Of a stretch of 25,468 nt of DNA, positions 14,806-21,735 are shown in pieces. Source of the DNA: JALHTG01 sp964653695 (GTDB lineage Archaea; Thermoproteota; Bathyarchaeia; 40CM-2-53-6; JALHTG01); the NCBI GenBank assembly GCA_964653695.1, contig CAZZFQ010000015.1:1-25468 (forward strand). The letters are read 5' to 3'. The notes under the pieces are model-generated. The model was not told where the DNA came from. It saw only the letters and a program-made list of their open reading frames with translations, and did no database searches. How positions within the stretch are numbered: the stretch's first letter is position 1; each line of letters starts with the position of its first letter. The position numbers and the translations under genes were made by a program.

Positions 14806-15600
14806 GTGGCGGCAGAGGCCCTTGAGAAGAGGCTGCGGCTTAGGGAGAGAAGATATGAAGTCGAGCAGCTGATGAAGGAGAAAAGAAGCGAAGAGTTCGA
14901 AGCCCTCGAAGAAGTTTTTGACAAGCCTACACTGATGCTGATCTACCGCATGTTGAATCAGGGGCACTTGTCAAAGCTTTATGGATGTGTCAAAGCTGGA
15001 AAGGAATCAAGGATCTACTGGGGAAAGGACTCTAAAGGAAAGGACGTTGCGGTCAAGATATATCTGAAATCATCAGGGGAGTTTCGCAAGGGCAGAATGA
15101 TCTATCTGGAGGGGGATCCTAGGTTCCAGAGGGTTAGGAGGGACACGAGTTCACTCGTGTATCTATGGGCCCAAAAAGAGTTCAAGAACCTTCAGGCTGC
15201 CTTCTCGGCAAAGGTGAGCGTCCCGAGACCAATTCTCGTTAGAGGAAACGTCCTAGTAATGCAGTTCATTGGAAAGAAAGGTACACCCGCACCACTATTG
15301 AAGGAGCTAAAGCCCGAAAAGCCAGCAATGTTGTACAGGACATTGCTGAAGAATGTCAAGTTGCTCTATGCAAAGGCTGGTCTTGTTCACGGAGATCTAA
15401 GCGAATACAACGTCATGATATGGGAGAATAGACCGGTGATATTTGATATGTCTCAGGGAGTCTCCTTGGAGCATCCTATGTCAGACACGTTTCTGAGCCG
15501 CGACTTGGATAACTTGAACAACTATTTTCTGAAATATGGTGTTGACATAAGGCCGATTGATCAACTTCGCCCTTGGGTGACTGGAAAGAATGCAAGCTAA
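14806..15600 (+). CDS. RIO1-type serine protein kinase/ATPase
   Basis: A 264-residue RIO1 kinase. After a charged N-terminal helical region come the nucleotide loop GKESRIYWG (65-73), VAVKIY with Lys84, the catalytic loop HGDLSEYN (195-202) with Asp197 and Asn202, and the metal-binding IFDMSQGV with Asp214. RIO1 releases maturation factors from pre-40S subunits in eukaryotes, and archaeal RIO1 acts on small-subunit maturation. GTG 14806 is preceded by GAGGAAG (14791-14797). The stop lies inside the start of the KH-protein gene (overlap of 11 bases), arguing for coupled translation. The partner is a Dim2/Pno1-like KH protein that works in the same step in eukaryotes. Confidence 0.94.
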   Translation: MAAEALEKRLRLRERRYEVEQLMKEKRSEEFEALEEVFDKPTLMLIYRMLNQGHLSKLYGCVKAGKESRIYWGKDSKGKDVAVKIYLKSSGEFRKGRMIYLEGDPRFQRVRRDTSSLVYLWAQKEFKNLQAAFSAKVSVPRPILVRGNVLVMQFIGKKGTPAPLLKELKPEKPAMLYRTLLKNVKLLYAKAGLVHGDLSEYNVMIWENRPVIFDMSQGVSLEHPMSDTFLSRDLDNLNNYFLKYGVDIRPIDQLRPWVTGKNAS

Positions 15601-16162
15601 AGCCACTTGCATGATACCAAAAGATAGAGTAGGCGTACTCATCGGATTCGAGGGCGAGGTAAAGAAGAGAATCGAGCGCACTCTTGGCGTCCAGCTTACG
15701 ATTTCGGGCGAGACGGGCGTTGTGGAGATAACGCCTCAAGGCGATAGCACAGATCCCGTTTCACTTCTTAGAGCAAAGGACATTGCGACTGCCATCGGAA
15801 GAGGTTTTTCACCCGAGAGAGCCTGCCTGCTATTCGATGAAGACAAGGTCTTGGAACTGATAGACCTAAGAGAACTGTACGGGAAAAACGACAGCGATAT
15901 CAGAAGAGTTAAGGGCCGAATCATAGGTCAGGAAGGCAAGACACGAAGGACAATAGAAGAAATGACGAGAACGAGTCTTTCAATATACGGTGATACAATA
16001 GGAATAGTGGGAGGATATGAGGAAGTCGCCACTGCCAGAGAAGCGGTAGACATGATATTGAAAGGAAAACAACATGCAACAGTGTACAGGTTTCTTAGAG
16101 GCAGGCGTCGAGAATCGAAGAGGAAACAAGCTCTGGAGCTGTGGGAAAAGCCTCCCCCGTAG
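15590..16162 (+). CDS. Dim2/Pno1-like KH-domain RNA-binding protein
   Basis: The 190-residue protein carries two KH domains: residues about 8-60 with VLIGFEGEVKKRIE (GxxG-type loop FEGE) and about 100-155 with RIIGQEGKTRRTIEE (GxxG loop QEGK). A basic C-terminal region (RGRRRESKRKQ) follows. Archaeal homologues are annotated as Dim2/Pno1 (aDim2), which binds the 3' end of small-subunit rRNA and controls its final cleavage in eukaryotes together with RIO kinases. ATG 15590 overlaps the end of RIO1. The aIF1A-RIO1-KH order is a familiar archaeal cluster, to the best of my knowledge. Confidence 0.9.
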   Translation: MQAKATCMIPKDRVGVLIGFEGEVKKRIERTLGVQLTISGETGVVEITPQGDSTDPVSLLRAKDIATAIGRGFSPERACLLFDEDKVLELIDLRELYGKNDSDIRRVKGRIIGQEGKTRRTIEEMTRTSLSIYGDTIGIVGGYEEVATAREAVDMILKGKQHATVYRFLRGRRRESKRKQALELWEKPPP

Positions 16163-16362
16163 CAATGAGCCAACTATTAAGAAGAGGCTTCTTCTCAATC
16201 TCAGATTCGGCCACGTCTTCGACCTAGGAACGAGCGGTGTTAGATTGATCTAAAGCAATCTGGACGTAGAAGCAATGAGGGAGTTAACGATCCTCCGTCA
16301 TTCACTTTCATCACATAGGAACGGAGGAAGTAGAGCAGACTTGAAAGGACTGGCGGAGGACC

Positions 16363-17904
16363 TTGACTGAAGTCTTCCAAGAGATAAGCCCAGCGGATTT
16401 CTTCTATAGGAACAGGGACATCGCTGGTTTCACAAACCCTTCCAGAGCCATATACTCAACGGTTCGGGAGCTCGTCGAGAACTCCTTGGACGCGTGCGAG
16501 ACCTGCAACCAACCTCCTGACATCTATGTCCGAATTTCGCAGATTTCGAATTCGGAGGAGGGCCCTGGAATGTACACTGTCAGAGTTCAAGACAATGGGT
16601 GCGGCGTTCCACCAGACATGATCCCAATGGCTTTCGGACAGGTTCTTTTCGGATCGAAGTACAAGCTCAGACAAACAAGGGGAACCTTCGGCCTAGGCGG
16701 AAAAATGGCGCTTCTCTACGGGCAGATCACAACGCACGCTCCCGCTCGAATCATGTCAAGCACGGGACGCGCGAAGATCCACGAGTACGAAATTGCGATT
16801 GACATCCAGCGTAACAGGCCGATCATACTCAAGAGAAGAAAGCATCCAAACCCGACTAGATGGCGAGGCACAGTCATAGAGTTCCAAACTGAAGCAGACT
16901 ACACTCGCGCAATGTCCAAAATTCTCGAATACGTGAAACAGACGGCGACAGTCGCGCCTTACGCCAATCTGACATTCGTCGACCCGAAGGGTCGCCTCTA
17001 CAGGTTCATTAGAGCCACAGCGAAGATGCCGAAGCCTCCAAAGGAAACCACTCCTCACCCTCACGGCGTCGATGTAGAAGCTTTGAAGAGAATCATAGAG
17101 GCTACTACAGCGCGAACGATGAAGGAGTTCATGAAGAAGCATTTTCAACGTGTCGGAGATGCGATCGCCAGAAGATTCTTGGATAGTGCTGGCGTGAGCC
17201 ACAAGAAGAATCCAAAGAGGCTTGAATCAAGTGAAATAGTAAGGTTAGTTACGGCGATGAAGAATTTTGAGGGATTCTTGGCACCAGATGCGAGTTGTCT
17301 GAGCCCGCTAGGAGAAGAATTACTTGAAGCAGGGATAAGAAAGGAATTCTCCCCAGAATTCGTGACCGTTTACCAGAGAAAACCAGCCGCCTACTCAGGT
17401 TTTCCATTCATCGTTGAGGTTGGCATAGCCTACGGCGGGGAGATTCAGAACGTCGAAAGCGTCGCATTATATAGGTTTGCAAACAAGATCCCGTTGCTCT
17501 TTGATGAAGCGAGCGATGTCTCTTGGAAAGTGGTGAATTCGCTGATCGACTGGAAGCATTACAAAGTTCCTCCAGATGCCCCCTTGGCTGTCCTAGTGCA
17601 TCTCTGCTCCACAAAGATTCCATACAAAACTGTAGGCAAAGAGTTCATCGCCGATAGACCTGACGTCGAAAGAGAGATACTGAACGCCGTGAGGGAAGCA
17701 GCGAGAAGATTGTCCGTTTTCCTCTCTAAGAAGCAACACTTCGAAAGAGAAAAGAAGAGACTGGACATATTTGAAAAGTATCTACCGAAGATCGCCTCAT
17801 TCTCCGCTGAGCTCGCAAGAAGGAAGAACGTTCCCGAGATAAAGCCGCTTCTGAGGAGTGTGATGAAATATGGTCCGGAAGACGAAAGTACAGAAGACAT
17901 CTAA
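16363..17904 (+). CDS. top6B: DNA topoisomerase VI subunit B
   Basis: A 513-residue GHKL-type ATPase. RELVENSLDA (35-44, Asn40 in the N-box), VQDNGCGVP (75-83, Asp77 in the G1 box) and GTFGLGGKMA (107-116, G2 box) are clear. Residues after about 240 form the H2TH and transducer parts, ending with IPYKTVGKEFIAD (transducer lysine region). With subunit A it forms an A2B2 type II enzyme that relaxes and decatenates DNA. The start is TTG 16363, with GGCGGAGGA only a few bases before it, so the exact start is less sure. The 3' end overlaps subunit A by 35 bases. Confidence 0.95.
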   Translation: MTEVFQEISPADFFYRNRDIAGFTNPSRAIYSTVRELVENSLDACETCNQPPDIYVRISQISNSEEGPGMYTVRVQDNGCGVPPDMIPMAFGQVLFGSKYKLRQTRGTFGLGGKMALLYGQITTHAPARIMSSTGRAKIHEYEIAIDIQRNRPIILKRRKHPNPTRWRGTVIEFQTEADYTRAMSKILEYVKQTATVAPYANLTFVDPKGRLYRFIRATAKMPKPPKETTPHPHGVDVEALKRIIEATTARTMKEFMKKHFQRVGDAIARRFLDSAGVSHKKNPKRLESSEIVRLVTAMKNFEGFLAPDASCLSPLGEELLEAGIRKEFSPEFVTVYQRKPAAYSGFPFIVEVGIAYGGEIQNVESVALYRFANKIPLLFDEASDVSWKVVNSLIDWKHYKVPPDAPLAVLVHLCSTKIPYKTVGKEFIADRPDVEREILNAVREAARRLSVFLSKKQHFEREKKRLDIFEKYLPKIASFSAELARRKNVPEIKPLLRSVMKYGPEDESTEDI

Positions 17905-18979
17905 AAGCGTAGTTAAACAAAAGAAGGAGAAAGTTCTCAGTAGTCTGGAGAGCCTGGGAACCCAGATCTGCCAACAGATCGACCGTAGAGAGTTCCCATG
18001 GATAAAGATGCCCAGCAGGTCAATACAGAATATTCTCTACGACCCTGAAACGAGGCAATATATCCTAGGGAGCCGGCAGGTCAGGAGGAGTGCAAGAAAT
18101 ATCAGGCACATAAGGCCGTTTACTCAGCTTGTCTGGACAGCCTCTTTTGTAGATGAGTTATCCAAACAAACCAGAACAAGCACATTGAGAGATGTCTTCT
18201 ATTCTGCTCAGGCATATGAGATGGATTTCATCGACCAAGCAGAGAGCGACGACATTATCACCGATCTGGAGACTCTTTCAGGCATGGCAAGGGAAGACTT
18301 CAGTGTCTTCCCTGAGGAAAGATCAGCCATCTTCGGAGATCTCACGATTGAGTACACAGTTCCAGGTTATCAAGGAAAGAAAATGAATCTTGCAAGCCAT
18401 CCCGACGGTATGATGATCGGCCCAGCCATGACGAACGCCGAGTTCGTCGACTGCAAGGCAAACAAGGTTATTGCAATAGAAAAGGGCGCATTGTTTACGA
18501 GATTCGTGGAAGAGAAGGTTCACGACAAATACAAGGCAATCCTAGTTCAGACTGCAGGACAGGCTCCGAGAGCTACCAGAGCCTTGATCAGAAGGTTGAA
18601 CCAAGAACTCAAGCTTCCGGTACTCATACTGACAGATGGCGATCCCTGGGGGATGCACATCGCCATGGTGATAATCTCAGGATCAGCCAACGCAGCCCAT
18701 ATCAAAGAGCTTAACACGCCAGACGCGAAGTGGGGAGGCGTCTGGGCGAGCGACATAGTGAAGTACAAGCTTCCAAGCGGAGGACTCACTGACCTAGACA
18801 TCAAGAGGCTCTACGAACTCAAGAAGGATCCACGATACGAGGGAAAGTTGTGGAAGAGAGAGATCGAGACATTCCTGCGTACAAGGAAGAAAGCAGAGCA
18901 GGAAGCATTCAGCCGTTACGGCTTGACATATATTGTCGACAAGTATCTTCCAGCGAAGCTGGAAGAAATGAAGATCTAG
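17870..18979 (+). CDS. top6A: DNA topoisomerase VI subunit A (Spo11 family)
   Basis: A 369-residue catalytic subunit related to Spo11. STLRDVFYSAQ contains the active-site tyrosine, Tyr111, that forms the 5' phosphotyrosyl link. The Toprim domain has the Glu in VIAIEKGALF and the metal-binding LTDGDPWGMHI. The N-terminus is Lys-rich, as in other archaeal homologues. ATG 17870 lies inside the end of subunit B (35-base overlap in another frame), so subunits are translated from one message. It should work only together with subunit B. The C-terminus (LPAKLEEM) is normal for the family. Confidence 0.95.
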   Translation: MVRKTKVQKTSKSVVKQKKEKVLSSLESLGTQICQQIDRREFPWIKMPSRSIQNILYDPETRQYILGSRQVRRSARNIRHIRPFTQLVWTASFVDELSKQTRTSTLRDVFYSAQAYEMDFIDQAESDDIITDLETLSGMAREDFSVFPEERSAIFGDLTIEYTVPGYQGKKMNLASHPDGMMIGPAMTNAEFVDCKANKVIAIEKGALFTRFVEEKVHDKYKAILVQTAGQAPRATRALIRRLNQELKLPVLILTDGDPWGMHIAMVIISGSANAAHIKELNTPDAKWGGVWASDIVKYKLPSGGLTDLDIKRLYELKKDPRYEGKLWKREIETFLRTRKKAEQEAFSRYGLTYIVDKYLPAKLEEMKI

Positions 18980-19055
18980 GACACTTGGCTACCGACACAG
19001 TTGCTCTGTCGACGACAAGTTTTTGACCTCGACAATACATGCAACAAGAAAACTG

Positions 19056-19319
19056 ATGACACATTTGGCACACCAGAAAGCTGATAGAGTCTTGGATTGC
19101 ATCGGACTCTTCTGTCCAGTTCCAGTATTCAGAACAAGAGAGGCAATCGACAAGATGGCTGTAGGGGAAGTTCTCGAAATACTAGCTGATGACCCAGCCG
19201 CTGAGGAAGACATTCGCTCATGGGCAAAAAGTACAGGCAACGAGATACTGGAGCTAAAGAAAGAACCTGATCACATTCGCATATTGGTACGAAAAGCCAA
19301 GCAGGAAAGAATCGTATGA
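19056..19319 (+). CDS. TusA/SirA-family sulfur-transfer protein
   Basis: About 87 residues with the family signature LDCIGLFCPVPVFRTREAI: the CPxP motif holds the sulfur-carrying cysteine. A further conserved stretch is GEVLEILADDPAAEEDIRSWAKSTGNEI. These proteins take persulfide sulfur from a desulfurase and relay it. ATG 19056 gives a short, family-like N-terminus; TTG 19023 is another possibility. The stop is overlapped by the start of iscS (19316), so both are probably translated together. In this operon the neighbouring IscS appears to lack desulfurase residues, so the sulfur donor is unclear. Confidence 0.88.
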   Translation: MTHLAHQKADRVLDCIGLFCPVPVFRTREAIDKMAVGEVLEILADDPAAEEDIRSWAKSTGNEILELKKEPDHIRILVRKAKQERIV

Positions 19320-20491
19320 AACGCGTCTGTTTTGACTACCAAGCCGGATCGCCGGTTGACCCCCGCGTCTTCGAAGCAATGACCCCATACTTTGGAACCA
19401 TGTTTGGAAATCCCTCGTCAACCCACGCCTTCGGTCAAGAGGCAAAGAACGCAATTGAGGAAGCAAGAATGAAGATCGCCTCATTGATCGGAGCTAGGAA
19501 GAAAGAGGAGATAATCTTCACTTCTGGCGCAACTGAAAGCAACAACTTGGCCTTGATCGGAACCGCCCAAAGAAACAAGGAGAAAGGAGATGGCATCACA
19601 ACCTCAGCGATAGAGCACATATCCATCTTGAATGTCTGTAAGTATCTCGCTAGACAAGGATTCAGCGTCAAACATGTCCCAGTCGATAGCTACGGTCTTG
19701 TCGATCCAACAAGCGTTGAGAAGACCGTCTCAGAGAAGACCATCATTATCTCGATCATGTATGCGAACGGAGAGATAGGAACAATAGAACCAATAGCAGA
19801 GATAGGCAAAATTGCACACACTCATGGAGCGGTGTTTCACGTAGATGCTGTCGCTGCGGTGGGCAAGATCCCAGTAGACGTGGAAAGAGAGAATATCGAT
19901 CTGCTTTCCTTATCCTCGAACGACCTGTACGGACCGAAAGGGGTGGGCGCACTCTATGTGAGAGAGGGAACTCGAATAGCCCCAATCATACTTGGAGGAG
20001 GACAGGAGCGAGGATTAAGGTCCGGAACGGAAAACGTGCCCGCAATCATTGGAATGGGAAGAGCGGCAGAGATCGCTGCCAAAGAGATGGCAGACGAATC
20101 AGTTCGACTCGCGCGGTTAACAGATAGGCTCCGTGCAGGAATTACTAAGGAGATCCCATATTCCTACCTGAACGGACATCCGACGGCTCGCCTACCGAAC
20201 AACCTTAGCATGAGGTTCAGCTACATAGAGGGAGAATCCCTTGTGCTGAGCCTTGATATGGAAGGCATAGCGGTTTCCTCTGGATCAGCATGCTCCTCGA
20301 AGACTCTTGAACCTTCGCACGTGCTCAGAGCGATCGGTCTAGCCCATGAGGAGGCTCACGGCTCGTTGCTCTTCAGTCTGGGCAGATGGAACACTGACGA
20401 TGATGTGGATCAGGTGCTGAGTGTTCTCCCCGGCATTGTTAGCAGACTTCGAAGAATGTCGCCTCTTACTCCGAAGAACTTGCAGGTGTGA
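19316..20491 (+). CDS. iscS: IscS/NifS-like protein lacking the PLP lysine
   Basis: A 391-residue class V aminotransferase-fold protein with YQAGSPVDPRV, TSGATESNN, AIEHISIL, and the catalytic-cysteine loop SSGSACSS (Cys326). The PLP-anchoring stretch is unusual. Where IscS has S-x-H-K followed by YGPKG, this protein reads SSND then LYGPKG, so His-Lys became Asn202-Asp203. The glutamine of HVDAxQAVGK is Ala180. Ordinary cysteine desulfurase chemistry is therefore unlikely. Archaeoglobus fulgidus IscS is, from memory, a known case with Asp in place of the Lys that still forms a complex with IscU and contributes its cysteine to a cluster. A similar scaffold role is inferred here. ATG 19316 overlaps the tusA stop by 4 bases; IscU starts 4 bases after the stop. 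Confidence 0.9.
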   Translation: MKRVCFDYQAGSPVDPRVFEAMTPYFGTMFGNPSSTHAFGQEAKNAIEEARMKIASLIGARKKEEIIFTSGATESNNLALIGTAQRNKEKGDGITTSAIEHISILNVCKYLARQGFSVKHVPVDSYGLVDPTSVEKTVSEKTIIISIMYANGEIGTIEPIAEIGKIAHTHGAVFHVDAVAAVGKIPVDVERENIDLLSLSSNDLYGPKGVGALYVREGTRIAPIILGGGQERGLRSGTENVPAIIGMGRAAEIAAKEMADESVRLARLTDRLRAGITKEIPYSYLNGHPTARLPNNLSMRFSYIEGESLVLSLDMEGIAVSSGSACSSKTLEPSHVLRAIGLAHEEAHGSLLFSLGRWNTDDDVDQVLSVLPGIVSRLRRMSPLTPKNLQV

Positions 20492-20495
20492 GAGA

Positions 20496-20870
20496 ATGTA
20501 CAGCGAGGAGGTTATGGATCACTTCAGAAATCCGAGAAATGTTGGAGAGATTCCTGACGCCGACGGTGTTGGAACAGTTGGGAACCCGGTATGTGGCGAT
20601 ATGATGACTGTATACATAAAGGTCAAGGACAATAGGATTGCTGACATAAAGTTCAAGACTTTCGGCTGTGGCGCCGCAGTGGCGACTAGCAGCATGGTCA
20701 CTGAGCTGGCCAAAGGCAAGACGCTGGAGGAAGCTATGAAGATCACGAGGGGTGACGTGGCCGAGCATTTGGGAGGTCTTCCCCCAATAAAGATGCACTG
20801 TTCAAACCTGGCGGCTGACGCTCTTCACGGCGCTATCGAGGATTACTGGAAGAAGAAGGGGTCCAAGTAG
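20496..20870 (+). CDS. iscU: IscU/NifU-like Fe-S cluster scaffold
   Basis: A 124-residue IscU-type scaffold with the three cluster cysteines Cys33 (PVCGD), Cys58 (FGCGAA) and Cys102 (HCSNLA), and the cluster-release aspartate Asp35. The length and the MYSEEVMDHFRNPRN start fit the family. ATG 20496 was chosen because IscS ends four bases before it and the frame upstream has no similarity. It receives sulfur and iron and hands Fe-S clusters to targets such as the ferredoxin and FrhB proteins encoded nearby. The gene is the last of the tusA-iscS-iscU transcript and its stop nearly abuts the convergent ferredoxin gene. Confidence 0.94.
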   Translation: MYSEEVMDHFRNPRNVGEIPDADGVGTVGNPVCGDMMTVYIKVKDNRIADIKFKTFGCGAAVATSSMVTELAKGKTLEEAMKITRGDVAEHLGGLPPIKMHCSNLAADALHGAIEDYWKKKGSK

Positions 20871-20871
20871 T

Positions 20872-21171
20872 CTACTGTATTATGATGGCCCCGCTCGGGC
20901 AATTCCTCACACACGCAACACAGCCAGAGCAAGAGATATCCGATTCGGAACAGCTGGAACATGACTGAGAGGCTCTTCCTCCAAGGCATGCATTTTCATC
21001 TTCGATGCTCACAGCTCCGCCGCGAAGCGTCAATACGCCCACAGGACATACGTCGACACAGACTCCACACGTGTCACAGTTACCCTGATCTATCTTGATC
21101 TTGGGCAATTTCGTTTTCAACACCAATCTGTCCGGGATTATGGTTTTGGATCTCTTCAAGTTTTCGTACAT
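20872..21171 (-). CDS. Two-cluster [4Fe-4S] ferredoxin with extra cysteines
   Basis: The 99-residue protein has two cluster-binding patterns, CDTCGVCVDVCP (about 32-43) and CSGCVACVRNCP (about 81-92). Between them lies an insertion, CLGGRASQSCSSCSESDIS, with three further cysteines. Ordinary 2[4Fe-4S] ferredoxins have eight cysteines; this one has eleven. The N-terminus is about 25 residues longer than usual and basic. It probably shuttles electrons in anaerobic metabolism. ATG 21171 is the only good start, with no ribosome-binding site seen, so the message may be leaderless. The gene runs opposite to the iscU operon and ends one base from it. Confidence 0.85.
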   Translation of the reverse strand: MYENLKRSKTIIPDRLVLKTKLPKIKIDQGNCDTCGVCVDVCPVGVLTLRGGAVSIEDENACLGGRASQSCSSCSESDISCSGCVACVRNCPSGAIIIQ

Positions 21172-21264
21172 ATCGAAGTGGGATAACAGGGATCAACCGA
21201 TCCTCGATACGTTTGCCAGCAACCTTAACTGCTTCTTGATTAAGATAGGCAAAAAGGTGATTCA

Positions 21265-21735
21265 ATGACCGGACAGAAAAGCTGGACCTGGGAAAGCGCG
21301 ATCGATAGAGCCATCTTGATGGAGGAGCAGTCGCATTCTCTATATTCCTCTGCTATCAAGAGAGTCGTTTCACGAGGCAGCAAAACCCTTCTTGCAAATC
21401 TGGCTGATGATGAGCTTCAGCATAAGGCAAAGCTGGAGGAAGTCAAAAGAACGAGATCCTGGAAGCAACTTGGTGCAAAATCGAATGAGGTAATAGATCT
21501 TCAGATCTTGGACCGAGTGGAGGATGTTAGGCTTTCTGAAGACGCAACCTATGAGGAAATACTGATCTTCGCAGGGAAGCGCGAAAAGGAGACGTGTGAA
21601 TACTATCTTGAGCTCAGTACTAGGCTGTCAGACACTGCTGCTGGTAAGGTATTCAGGAAGTTGGCGGATGAGGAGCTAGGCCACAAGAACAAGATAGAGA
21701 AGGAATATGAGTCAATAGTGATGAAAGAAGGCTAG
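21265..21735 (+). CDS. Rubrerythrin/ferritin-like diiron protein
   Basis: The 156-residue protein is a four-helix ferritin-like protein. Metal-binding glutamates and histidines are visible: EEQSHSLY (helix A), DDELQHK (helix B), KREKETCEYY (helix C) and ADEELGHKNKIE (helix D). There is no C-terminal rubredoxin domain, so it is of the erythrin type. It may reduce peroxide or store iron in an anaerobe. ATG 21265 is preceded by AAGGTGAT (21255-21262) very close to it, and an AT-rich element GATTAAGATA at 21238-21247 could be its TATA box, giving an almost leaderless message. It ends within the end of the convergent Lon-like gene (4-base overlap). Confidence 0.85.
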   Translation: MTGQKSWTWESAIDRAILMEEQSHSLYSSAIKRVVSRGSKTLLANLADDELQHKAKLEEVKRTRSWKQLGAKSNEVIDLQILDRVEDVRLSEDATYEEILIFAGKREKETCEYYLELSTRLSDTAAGKVFRKLADEELGHKNKIEKEYESIVMKEG

